Shown: positions 41,845 to 50,006 of the stretch, in pieces
How positions within the stretch are numbered: the stretch's first letter is position 1
How the letters are laid out: each line of letters opens with the position of its first letter
Assembly (NCBI GenBank): GCA_038326655.1
Contig: JBBQKG010000005.1
Coordinates: 1 to 64,000 of the forward strand
Origin: JBBQKG01 sp038326655
GTDB lineage: Bacteria > Actinomycetota > Thermoleophilia > Solirubrobacterales > JBBDJG01
DNA: 64,000 nt
Direction: 5' to 3'
Notes under the pieces: model-generated
What the model saw: the letters and a program-made list of their open reading frames with translations, nothing else
What the model was told of the DNA's origin: nothing
Databases searched by the model: none
Program-made: the position numbers and the translations under genes

Positions 41845-42567
41845 ATGGCCGAGCCGCCTGAGCTAAAACAGAAGAAGACGAGCCGCGTGGCACGCGGCGT
41901 CGCGACCAATGACCTCGTGTTCTCGGCGCACGTCGGCGCGAACGACGGTGTCTTCCCGGAGGTGCTCCGTCTCTATGTGCCCCCCGGTGCCAAGGTCGCG
42001 GACGTGACCTACGGAAAGGGAGTCTTCTGGAAGCTGGTCGATCTCAGCCTCTACGACCTCCGAGCCAGCGACCTCAAGACCGGGACGGACTGCCGCGATC
42101 TCCCCTACCCGGACGCGAGCTTCGCCGCCGTGGTTTTCGACCCCCCATACATGCACACACCCGGAGGCACGGCGCACAACGGCCACCAGAACTTCGAGGG
42201 CTACTACTCGAACAACGGCAACGGCTACCCGGAGAAAAAGTACCACGAGGCCGTGCTCGATCTCTACTTCACCGCAGCGGATGAGGCGTGGCGGGTGCTA
42301 CAACCCGAAGGCGTCTACATCGTGAAATGCCAGGATGAGGTCTGCGCAAACCGGCAGCGCCTGACCCATGTCGAGATCATCAACCACCTGACTGGGTTGG
42401 GGTTCGTGGTGGAGGATCTGTTCGTGGTAGTGAGGAAGAACAAGCCGGGGGTGAGCCGCCTTCTGCGCCAGGTTCATGCACGGAAGAACCACTCCTACTT
42501 CCTCGTCTTTCGCAAGCCTAAGCCCCGAGTGATTCGGCTTCAGAGAAGAACCGCCCGAACGGGGTGA
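41845..42567 (+). CDS. DNA methyltransferase (N4-cytosine/N6-adenine type)
   Basis: A 240-residue SAM-dependent amino-methyltransferase. The SAM-binding motif appears as VADVTYGKGVFW (FxGxG-like) and the catalytic motif IV as VVFDPPYMHTPGG. Motif I precedes motif IV. A long loop after DPPY (HQNFEGYYSNNGNG) may contact DNA, and no separate target-recognition domain is obvious. The C-terminal HSYFLVFRKPKP completes the sheet. It is convergent with, and overlaps by 50 nt, the endonuclease-like gene, as expected for a small restriction-modification pair in which it would protect host DNA. Confidence 0.8.
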   Translation: MAEPPELKQKKTSRVARGVATNDLVFSAHVGANDGVFPEVLRLYVPPGAKVADVTYGKGVFWKLVDLSLYDLRASDLKTGTDCRDLPYPDASFAAVVFDPPYMHTPGGTAHNGHQNFEGYYSNNGNGYPEKKYHEAVLDLYFTAADEAWRVLQPEGVYIVKCQDEVCANRQRLTHVEIINHLTGLGFVVEDLFVVVRKNKPGVSRLLRQVHARKNHSYFLVFRKPKPRVIRLQRRTARTG

Positions 42568-43387
42568 CGTGGATCGGGGGAAAGATGTCCCCGAGCGGCT
42601 CATACGCCGCCGGAACGTCCAGGTAGTAGACGCGCTTCAGTTGCGCGATGTGCATTTGGTAGAGCCGCCACTGGTCGGGTAGGCAAATCTCCACCACTGA
42701 ACGTCGCTGCGCGTCGGTCTTCGTCTCGGCGAGGATGACCGGGGTTCCAAGGAAGCGCCCGGTCCCGTAGACGCCGTCGAGGACGCGCTGGTGTGCCCAT
42801 ACCTGGATCATTCGTTCGCGGGTCGAAGTCTTGATCGGCAGGTGGAACTTCGGCTCTCCATGTCCGAGATCGAAGACGAAATCCGTCGGCAGAGTCGTGT
42901 CCATGTCGAGGTTCAAGACTGGAAGTCGCGTCCGTGGGTTCACGCCGAGCCGAGAGGCGAACAGATGCCCGATGAGGTATTCGAAGAATGTCCCTGGTGT
43001 CTTCTGATCGCCCGTCCGGGTCAAGTCGATATGAACGAAGAAGCTCATCGCGAGCGAGTAGACGGTTCGCGTCAGGAACTCCTCCGTGAGCGTGGAGAAG
43101 CCGCCTGCCCGCAGCGCCGCAACGAGAGCCGCCCATGCGTCCGGGGACGGCTCATATAAGGATTCGTTGACGGCGCGGCTGATCTTGCCGGTTGCTCCCT
43201 CGAAGGCGAAATAACTCTTGTCGGCAATCAGGGTGGTGAGGTCTACGCGCTCGTACCCTGCGTTGGCGGCGAGACACGATTCATAGAGTTCTCCGAACAG
43301 GTCGGAGAGGGTCTCTGGCGTGAGTTCGAGCCGTTGAGCCAGCACCTGCCGGTAGAGACCCTCGATCCTGTCCCTTGGCGGAGCCAT
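42518..43387 (-). CDS. probable type II restriction endonuclease
   Basis: A 289-residue protein. The segment LPTDFVFDLGHGEPKFHLPIKTSTRER (residues about 193-219) resembles a PD-(D/E)xK nuclease core, with an acidic residue in TDF and a lysine in PIKTS, although the expected acidic residue two before the lysine is a proline. ERMIQVWAHQRVLDG follows. The partner methyltransferase and the length support a restriction enzyme. An ATG at 43387 with AAGATT 7 nt upstream is preferred over a longer frame from 43507 that would run into the terminal repeat. Confidence 0.65.
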   Translation of the reverse strand: MAPPRDRIEGLYRQVLAQRLELTPETLSDLFGELYESCLAANAGYERVDLTTLIADKSYFAFEGATGKISRAVNESLYEPSPDAWAALVAALRAGGFSTLTEEFLTRTVYSLAMSFFVHIDLTRTGDQKTPGTFFEYLIGHLFASRLGVNPRTRLPVLNLDMDTTLPTDFVFDLGHGEPKFHLPIKTSTRERMIQVWAHQRVLDGVYGTGRFLGTPVILAETKTDAQRRSVVEICLPDQWRLYQMHIAQLKRVYYLDVPAAYEPLGDIFPPIHVTPFGRFFSEAESLGA

Positions 43388-43497
43388 AGCGGCGAATCTT
43401 CGCCCGCTTGTGGGTAAACCCTTCCGTGGTCGTGGGTATCCGACAGCACGGCTATCGGGAGAGTCCGCATGGATGACCGTGCCGAGTTTCGCCAATC

Positions 43498-43513
43498 GTT
43501 TCGCCAAACCCTC
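43498..43513 (-). repeat. right terminal inverted repeat
   Basis: Read inward, GAGGGTTTGGCGAAAC. A second copy of the inner part follows: GTTTCGCCAATC (43486-43497) next to GTTTCGCCAAAC (43498-43509), a 12-bp tandem duplication that may be an internal transposase-binding site. Confidence 0.6.
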
Positions 43514-44635
43514 CTAGTAGCGCAGTAGCGCGGCGACCGAACCGAGCGACTCGAGATCGGGATGATGGCGTACGACGAGCACCTCGGCGGACTGCTCGAG
43601 CGCGCTCTCGAACGCCGGCTCGAGCACGTCGTCGCGGTGCTGGAGCTCCTCGCCGGTGGGCGACTGCCCCGGCTCGGTCGAGAGGAAATCGGAGTTCGGG
43701 GACGCGTAGCCCGGCGGCCGGAACCCCTGGGGCACCAGCAGCACCTCGACACGGCGCTCGTTCAGCGCCTCGAGCGTGCCGGCGAGCCCCGCGACGCCGC
43801 GCGCCTTCCGCCCGAGCTCGCTTTTCAGGCGATCGAGCAGCTCGCGCTCCTGCGCGCGCTCGTCCGACTCGATGATCGCCGCGGCCTCGCGCGTGACGTC
43901 GGCCGGCCGCGCCTGCACGTCGATCTCGAGCCACCCCCCGATCCGGTCGCGGAGATAGCTGTGCAGGGTTGACTCGACCTCGCCGCGCATCTCCTCGGGC
44001 GTGCCGATGATGAGGCGGCGCACGAGGCCGCGCTTGAAGAGCTTGAACAGCTCGTCGCCGGCGTGCTTGAGGTGGTCCTTGGTCTCCTTCTGGATGCCGC
44101 GCTGGAAGCGCGCCTGGGACCAGCCGCCCTGGTCGTGCCAGCGATGGACGTCATCGACCATGCTGACCACCTCGCGCATGCCCTCCCTGCCTCCGACCAG
44201 GATCCGCGCCAGCTGGCGGTTCACGAGCAGGACGCAGTAGCCGTCGTCGCCGGGCAGCGCCGTGAGCGGCTCGATGAACGGCGAGTCGTCGATCGTGACC
44301 TCGCTGGGAACCGGACGCCCGAGCCGGTGCACGTCGAACAGCTCCACCCCGGAGGCCGCGAAGACCGCGACGCCGCGCGTGCCGCTGGCGTCGAACTCGC
44401 GCTCGAAGTAGGCGCGCACACGGTCGATGTCGTGCCTCAGCTCGAGGCGCTGCTCGTGCGTGAGCGAGTCTCCGTTCAGCTGCTTCTCGACCTGGTCGAG
44501 CAATGACTGAAGCTCGACCGACCGCTGGCGAGGAGTCGGGAACTCGCTCGGGTCGAGATTCAAATAGAGGCTGAGAACCTTGTGACCCGGCGGCCTCAGG
44601 GCCGCAAGCTCACGTAGCCGTTGCTTGTTCGTCAC
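43514..44635 (-). CDS. baeRF-type (eRF1-related) release-factor-like protein
   Basis: A 373-residue protein of the bacterial archaeo-eukaryotic release factor group. The N-terminal region VLSLYLNLDPSEFPTPRQR, the middle ALARILVGGREGMREVVSMVDDVHRWHDQGGWSQARFQRG, where a GWSQARFQR-type loop replaces GGQ, and the C-terminal domain VEVLLVPQGFRPPGYA to EVLVVRHHPDLESLGSVAALLRY fit the family (closest to baeRF10). These proteins are proposed to act on stalled ribosomes or tRNA. The second of two GTGs is used, 7 nt after AAGAAT. The stop is in the CTAG at the right edge of the island. Confidence 0.82.
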   Translation of the reverse strand: MTNKQRLRELAALRPPGHKVLSLYLNLDPSEFPTPRQRSVELQSLLDQVEKQLNGDSLTHEQRLELRHDIDRVRAYFEREFDASGTRGVAVFAASGVELFDVHRLGRPVPSEVTIDDSPFIEPLTALPGDDGYCVLLVNRQLARILVGGREGMREVVSMVDDVHRWHDQGGWSQARFQRGIQKETKDHLKHAGDELFKLFKRGLVRRLIIGTPEEMRGEVESTLHSYLRDRIGGWLEIDVQARPADVTREAAAIIESDERAQERELLDRLKSELGRKARGVAGLAGTLEALNERRVEVLLVPQGFRPPGYASPNSDFLSTEPGQSPTGEELQHRDDVLEPAFESALEQSAEVLVVRHHPDLESLGSVAALLRY

Positions 44636-44789
44636 CACCGGAATTCTTACCTGAGTCGGGCTCACCCTGACTACCCGCCTTCGCTTCGGTGCTAAACGGC
44701 CCCCGGGAGGCCGCCCCAGCGCCGCCCGCAGCGGTTCGGCATGGACCTGATCGTCTCGTCGGGCCATCGCCCGAAGGTCCGCGCCCGCG

Positions 44790-47009
44790 TCAGCCGCGCA
44801 CCGTCACGGACACGCGCCGCGAGTAGCCGAGCTCGTAGGGGTAGGCGGCCTCGCGCCTGATCCGGGCGCGGAACTGGTAGCGGACCGTGCCCCGCGTCGC
44901 CCCGAACCGGTACCCGTAGGACCAGCGCCCGCGCGCGTCGGTGCGCGGCGCGGCAAACGTCCGCCAGGTACCGCGATAGTAGGCCTGAAGGTCGATCAGC
45001 TTGCCACCTTCCGGGACGTGACCGCCCCGCAGCCGGCCCGTGAACCTGATCGCGTCGCCGTTGCGCACCGAGCGGCGGTCGACGGCGATCGCCGAGCGTG
45101 CGGAGACCATCATCCTCAGCTCGCCCACCGCCGGCTTGACGCGAGGCGTGCCCGCGTACCGGAACCGAACCGTTCGCGAAGGGCCCTCCGGCGCCGCGAA
45201 CGTGAAGCGGCCGACCGCGTCGGAGGTGACAGGCGGGAGGGCGCCCCACGCGCCGCCCGTGCGTAGCTGCTGCGCGACGCTCAGGGAGACACCGGCGATC
45301 GGCTGCCCGCGGGCCGTCCGCACGAGGCCCGTTACGCGCGCCCGATGGCGCTTGACGATCAGCGTCGCACCCGCGCCTGCGGGCGGCCGGCAGCGCCGCG
45401 TGCGATGACGGCCGCGCCGCACGCAGCGGGGCCGTGCGCCGTGCGAGAGCGCGATGCCGCTGGCCAGGCGAACCGGAAGCCTCAGCTCCATCTTCGAGCC
45501 GTCACGCCGGCGGTCGCTCGTGCGCTCGTTGCCGGCCTGATCCCGCGCATGGGCCCGGAGCTCGTAGCGGCCGTCCGGGAGCCCGAGATCATCGACCTCC
45601 CCGCTCGCGATCGCGCCGTCGAGCGACGTGTTCAGCTCCTGCCACTGCCGTCCTCCCTCGGACCTGATCTCGATCCCGGCCTCGGCGATGCCGGAGCCGC
45701 GCTCGCCGAGCGCGACCGCGACGCGGGTCGGACGCTCCGGGTCCTGGCGCTCGAACACCGCGCTCGGCGGCTCGTCGTCGAAGCGCAGGTGGACCGGGTC
45801 GCTGGCCCGGTCCACGTCGGCGTTGCCGGCCGCGTCCTCGACCCAGACACGCAACGAGTACTCGCCCGGCGCCGGGACGGCCAGCTGCGAGAGCCCGTCG
45901 ATGTTGTCGTTTCCCGGCACCCGCCCGCCGGTGCAGGAGCCGTTGCCGCACAACTCGTAGTGCGCCGCCGTGATGGGCGCGACCTGCCCGGGCGGGTTCG
46001 ACCAGCGAACGGTGTAGTCGTTCCCGGAGCGCCAGCCTTCGCCCCCCTCGATGCGGACCCCGGATGCCTTGGCGGGGGGCGTGTTGTCGACTCGGATCTG
46101 ATGGTCGATCGACGCCACGTTGCCGGCGGCGTCGACCGCCTCGACCCGCATCGAATGCTCGCCGTCGGCGAGCCGGCTCGTGTCGAGCGAGAGGCCGGAC
46201 GGGTCGAAGTCCTTGCACGGCTTGCGCAGCGTGAAGTCGCACCGGGCCCACTCGGGCAGCGACAAGTCGCGGAAGTCGACGATCTGCTCTAGCGCTCCGT
46301 CCGCGTAGATGCGGGTGCTCATGATCCCGACGTTGTCGGCGAAGTGCGCCCATGCCTCCTGATGGCCGCGATGCCATCCGTCCGACCACAGCTCGCCGTG
46401 GTGTGGCCCGATCCAGGGCAGGGTCTGGTCCTGCACGCGAACGATCACGTTCGCCGCCGAGAACAGGGCGCGGTTGGCCGGGTCGAACGGGCTCGCCGTG
46501 GTGGGGCAGCCCGCCGGGTTGAAGCAACGGGTCTCGAAGCGGAAGCGGCCATGACCATAGAGCGGGACGCTGACGGGGATCGAGAAGGTCGACGTGCCGA
46601 CGCCGCAGCCGGGGCGGCCGTAGTAGCAGCCATATGGAAGATCCCCGGAATTGAAGTCCCCGTCGTAGGCGACGAGCCCGACCGACCAGAAGTCGTGCAG
46701 GCGGATCGCGCCGACGTTGAAGCTGACGCTCTGGAGGGACGCGCCCGGCGGGGCCTCGAACACCTGGTAGGCACCCGCGCCGTACCGCGCGATGCCGCCG
46801 CGCGAGCTTGCCTTGGTCGCGATCCCGGTGCCGACGCCGTTCTGAGGCGGGCAGATCGAGTAGGCCTCCATGAGCAGGTCCGCCGTCGCGACGAACGCCC
46901 GCTGCGCGGCGCCCGCCGGGCCGCCGCAGGCAGCGACGTCATAGGTGCCGGCGTCCGCGCCGGACGGAAGCGCCAGCCAGACGAGTGCGAGCAGCGGCCA
47001 CCGCCTCAC
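44790..47009 (-). CDS. large secreted protein with Ig-like/beta-sandwich repeats
   Basis: A 739-residue exported protein. The signal peptide is RRWPLLALVWLALPSGADA. The N-terminal 230 residues (GTYDVAACGGPAGAAQRAF and onward, with paired cysteines) look like a lectin-like jelly roll. Then come Ig-like modules with recurrent DAAGNVAS, DAAGNADV and DQAGNERT motifs, and a C-terminal pair of beta domains (TGLVRTARGQPIAGVSLSV, FTGRLRGGHVPEGG). No catalytic motif is seen. It is probably a surface adhesin or matrix protein. The GTG overlaps the stop of the sigma-factor gene by 4 nt, so the two are co-expressed. Confidence 0.75.
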   Translation of the reverse strand: MRRWPLLALVWLALPSGADAGTYDVAACGGPAGAAQRAFVATADLLMEAYSICPPQNGVGTGIATKASSRGGIARYGAGAYQVFEAPPGASLQSVSFNVGAIRLHDFWSVGLVAYDGDFNSGDLPYGCYYGRPGCGVGTSTFSIPVSVPLYGHGRFRFETRCFNPAGCPTTASPFDPANRALFSAANVIVRVQDQTLPWIGPHHGELWSDGWHRGHQEAWAHFADNVGIMSTRIYADGALEQIVDFRDLSLPEWARCDFTLRKPCKDFDPSGLSLDTSRLADGEHSMRVEAVDAAGNVASIDHQIRVDNTPPAKASGVRIEGGEGWRSGNDYTVRWSNPPGQVAPITAAHYELCGNGSCTGGRVPGNDNIDGLSQLAVPAPGEYSLRVWVEDAAGNADVDRASDPVHLRFDDEPPSAVFERQDPERPTRVAVALGERGSGIAEAGIEIRSEGGRQWQELNTSLDGAIASGEVDDLGLPDGRYELRAHARDQAGNERTSDRRRDGSKMELRLPVRLASGIALSHGARPRCVRRGRHRTRRCRPPAGAGATLIVKRHRARVTGLVRTARGQPIAGVSLSVAQQLRTGGAWGALPPVTSDAVGRFTFAAPEGPSRTVRFRYAGTPRVKPAVGELRMMVSARSAIAVDRRSVRNGDAIRFTGRLRGGHVPEGGKLIDLQAYYRGTWRTFAAPRTDARGRWSYGYRFGATRGTVRYQFRARIRREAAYPYELGYSRRVSVTVRG

Positions 47010-48286
47010 GGCCCGAACTCGCCCCCTCCGCCGGCCGAGGTGGCAGCGGCCTGCCCGCCGAACTCGCCTCCGGAGCTTCCCGAGGCACTCCGCGCCCCGG
47101 CCGGCAACGGCGATGCGGGCGCCGGGGCGAACTCCTCCGCGGGAGCGCCGGCCGTCGCGGGAGCCGGCCCGGCGGTCGTTTGCGTCGGAGGCGCGGCCGT
47201 CGGCCCGGGCCGAGGCACGGGCAGCGCCGCCGCCGTTTGCACCTTCGTCGCCCGCGAAGCATGTGCGGCCGGCCCGCCCGCGTGGCGGTGGGCGGCGCCG
47301 TGGTCGTGGACGGCAGCACCGCCGGCGAGCGCCGCGGTCGAGGCCACCACCACGGCAGCCTTGCCCGCGCCGACCGCTTCGGCGCCCTGCTGCAGCTTCC
47401 ACGCGACCGCGCCGGCGCGGTCGCCTGCGCCAACGCCGAGCGCGTCGGTCACGCGCGACCACCATCCGGCCTGCTGCGAGAGGGGCAGAAGCAGGCCTGG
47501 CGGCAGCAGCTCGGCCACCCGGCGCGGCGCCGCGCGATAGCTTCGAAGCGCTGCACGGCAGCTACCGCAGCCGGTCAGGTGGCGCTTCAGGACGAGTTCC
47601 TGCTCGACACTCGCCTCGCCGTCGGAAGCGGCCGAGAGCAGTGCCTGGAAGTCAGCGCATCGGGCGCCCGAGGCGAGCTCGCCGAACCGCTCCAGAAACC
47701 GGCGCCGGCCCTCGGTGAGCGAGCGGTTCACCTTGGTCCAGCTGTAGCCCGTTCGGCCCGCGATCTCGTCGTAGGAGTATCCGAGCGCCTTCAGCAGGAG
47801 GCATTGGAGCTCGCTCTGTTTGAGGTGCGCGAGCGCCTCGGCGGTCTGGCGTACGCGCTCGCGTCCGCCGGCCTCCTCGTCCAGCGTCTCGCCCCAGGGC
47901 TCGGACGGCTCACCGGCGCCGCTCCCGGAGAGCGCGCGCTCGCGTTGCCGGCGAAGCGCGAGCGCCTCGTGCTTGATCACCGTGTGCAGCCAGGCCCGCA
48001 GCTCCCCGCGGTCGGTGGTGGGCGCCTTCGTGAGCAGGATCTCGAGGCTGCGCTGGTAGGCGTCCTCGGCGTCGGCCGCGCAGATCGAGTAGCGGCGCGC
48101 GAAGCGCTTGAAGCCGCTCGAGCCGCGCGTCGCCAGATCGACCGCGGCGGCGAAGGTCTCGTCTGTGGTGGGCCGGCGGCGGGTGCTTGTCCCGCCGGCG
48201 GCCCGAGGCTCGTGGTCCACCCTGTCCGTTCCCTGGTCGGGTTGCCGTGCAGTGCGATGTTCGAGGGCGGCGGCGCTCTGGACCAT
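47006..48286 (-). CDS. ECF sigma factor fused to zinc-finger transmembrane anti-sigma domain
   Basis: A protein of about 426 residues. Region 2 (FKRFARRYSICAADAEDAYQRSLEILL, WLHTVIKHEALALRRQRER) and region 4 (LKQSELQCLLLKALGYSYDEIAGRTGYSWTKVNRSLTEGRRRF) form an ECF-type sigma factor. They are followed by a ZAS-like zinc site (HLTGCGSC), a hydrophobic segment (AAVVVASTAALAGGAAV) and an Ala/Pro/Gly-rich tail. Sigma and anti-sigma are usually separate proteins. Here the sigma part would be held at the membrane by its own inhibitor. The ATG at 48286 is uncertain (a GTG exists at 48220). The secreted Ig-like protein is the coupled downstream gene. Confidence 0.78.
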   Translation of the reverse strand: MVQSAAALEHRTARQPDQGTDRVDHEPRAAGGTSTRRRPTTDETFAAAVDLATRGSSGFKRFARRYSICAADAEDAYQRSLEILLTKAPTTDRGELRAWLHTVIKHEALALRRQRERALSGSGAGEPSEPWGETLDEEAGGRERVRQTAEALAHLKQSELQCLLLKALGYSYDEIAGRTGYSWTKVNRSLTEGRRRFLERFGELASGARCADFQALLSAASDGEASVEQELVLKRHLTGCGSCRAALRSYRAAPRRVAELLPPGLLLPLSQQAGWWSRVTDALGVGAGDRAGAVAWKLQQGAEAVGAGKAAVVVASTAALAGGAAVHDHGAAHRHAGGPAAHASRATKVQTAAALPVPRPGPTAAPPTQTTAGPAPATAGAPAEEFAPAPASPLPAGARSASGSSGGEFGGQAAATSAGGGGEFGP

Positions 48287-48489
48287 TGGCCGACAAACCA
48301 CTTCGGCCACCGAAAAAGCGCGCAAAATGCGCACGCGGCAGTTGGGGCGGGCGGGCGTCGCGAATGGTCGCCGCGTCCCGATGTCCCATCCGATCGGCCG
48401 CTATTTGCGGATTTTTGGCGTCTTATCGCGCAAATTGCGACCGGAACAAGTGCGCGACAACCCCTCGATCGATTGTTACCCTAGTTTCG
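48287..48489. promoter_or_regulatory. divergent A/T-richer control region with GCGCAAA motifs
   Basis: About 200 bp between the sigma-factor and UDP-xylose synthase genes. It has unusually A/T-rich pockets: a palindrome GCGCA-AAA-TGCGC (48320-48332), an inverted CCGCAAATA (near 48402-48410) and GCGCAAATT (near 48429-48437). TACCCT (48477-48482) stands 7 nt before the ATG at 48490. The repeated GCGCAAA/CCGCAAA elements may be operator half-sites. Their regulator is unknown. Confidence 0.45.
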
Positions 48490-49434
<945 letters not shown>

Positions 49435-49438
49435 CCCA

Positions 49439-49453
49439 GCCCGCTTCGCGGGC
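49439..49453. terminator. bidirectional hairpin terminator
   Basis: GCCCGC-TTC-GCGGGC between the convergent uxs and DUF6457 genes. The stem is a perfect 6 bp and lies 4 nt from each stop, so it can serve both strands. Confidence 0.6.
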
Positions 49454-49457
49454 GGCC

Positions 49458-49670
49458 CTATTCCGCCGGCAACGCTTCGGCCGCCCTGCGCGCCTGCGCC
49501 AGCGCGCGTCCCGACGTGCCCGCCAGATAGCACGCGATCGGCGCCGCGATTCGCTCCGAAGCGTGCGCGGCGATCGCCGCGAGCCTGAGTATTTCGTCCA
49601 TCTCCTCCTCCGACGGGGCAGACACCCCGATCTCCTCGGCGAATGCCGCGATCCACTCCTGCGCCGTCAT
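49458..49670 (-). CDS. DUF6457-like small protein
   Basis: A 70-residue helical protein: TAQEWIAAFAEEIGVSAPSEEEMDEILRLAAIAAHASERIAAPIACYLAG followed by a basic helix. The pattern fits DUF6457, actinobacterial proteins often found alone or fused to molybdenum-cofactor enzymes. It is probably cytosolic. No function is known. It is transcribed away from the capsule genes. Confidence 0.72.
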   Translation of the reverse strand: MTAQEWIAAFAEEIGVSAPSEEEMDEILRLAAIAAHASERIAAPIACYLAGTSGRALAQARRAAEALPAE

Positions 49671-50006
49671 CCAGCCCGCCTCCTCTCACCCGTCCAGAAC
49701 CCGTATTCCGCTCGGGAAGCCGTTTTTGTGCAATCCTCGTGGGGCGGCGCACACAGCGCGCGTCTGCCCCGGCGACTAGATTCTGCCGGTCCGGGCATAC
49801 CGGGCGACTCGCCGGGACGGGACCGCGCTGGTAGTTTTGCGGCCCTGCCTCCCGGGAACTTCTCTTTCAGCGCATCGGAAAGAGGTTGTGGACCGAAGCG
49901 CCGCAGCCGAGTTGACGCCAATACCCCGCTACCCTGCGCCGCTCGCGGTGTTGAGAAGAGTGCGGCAGTTCGCCAGGGCGGACGCTTCGGCCCAGGCGCA
50001 GCTTCT
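49671..50006. other. gene-free upstream region of the exopolysaccharide transferase
   Basis: 336 bp without a supported gene. It contains -10-like boxes TAGATT (49777-49782) and TACCCT (49930-49935), about 225 and 70 nt before the ATG at 50007, and a TTGACG (49912-49917) too close to the second box to be its -35. The transferase therefore has an untranslated leader, unlike many neighbours. No terminator-like or riboswitch structure could be recognised. Confidence 0.4.

Larger units (their letters stand above)
39769..43517. mobile_element. restriction-modification transposon with 16-bp TIRs and CTAG target duplications
   Basis: This 3.74-kb unit carries a winged-helix gene, a DDE transposase, a DNA methyltransferase and a probable restriction endonuclease. 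Its ends are inverted repeats GAGGGTCTAGCGAAAC (39773-39788) and, read inward from the right, GAGGGTTTGGCGAAAC (43513-43498), identical at 14 of 16 positions. CTAG flanks both (39769-39772 and 43514-43517). CTAG duplications are known for IS5-family elements. The host genes on both sides appear intact. The G+C is visibly lower between 39.8 and 40.7 kb than in the surrounding chromosome. Confidence 0.65.

Noticed and set aside
43388..43507. A 40-residue N-terminal extension of the endonuclease
   Set aside because: It would start inside the terminal repeat of the transposon and shows no protein-like pattern, and the ATG at 43387 has a well-placed -10 box.
46985..48484. A 499-codon plus-strand frame opposite the sigma/anti-sigma gene
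   Set aside because: The minus strand shows sigma regions 2 and 4 and a zinc-finger motif. The plus frame has no domain.
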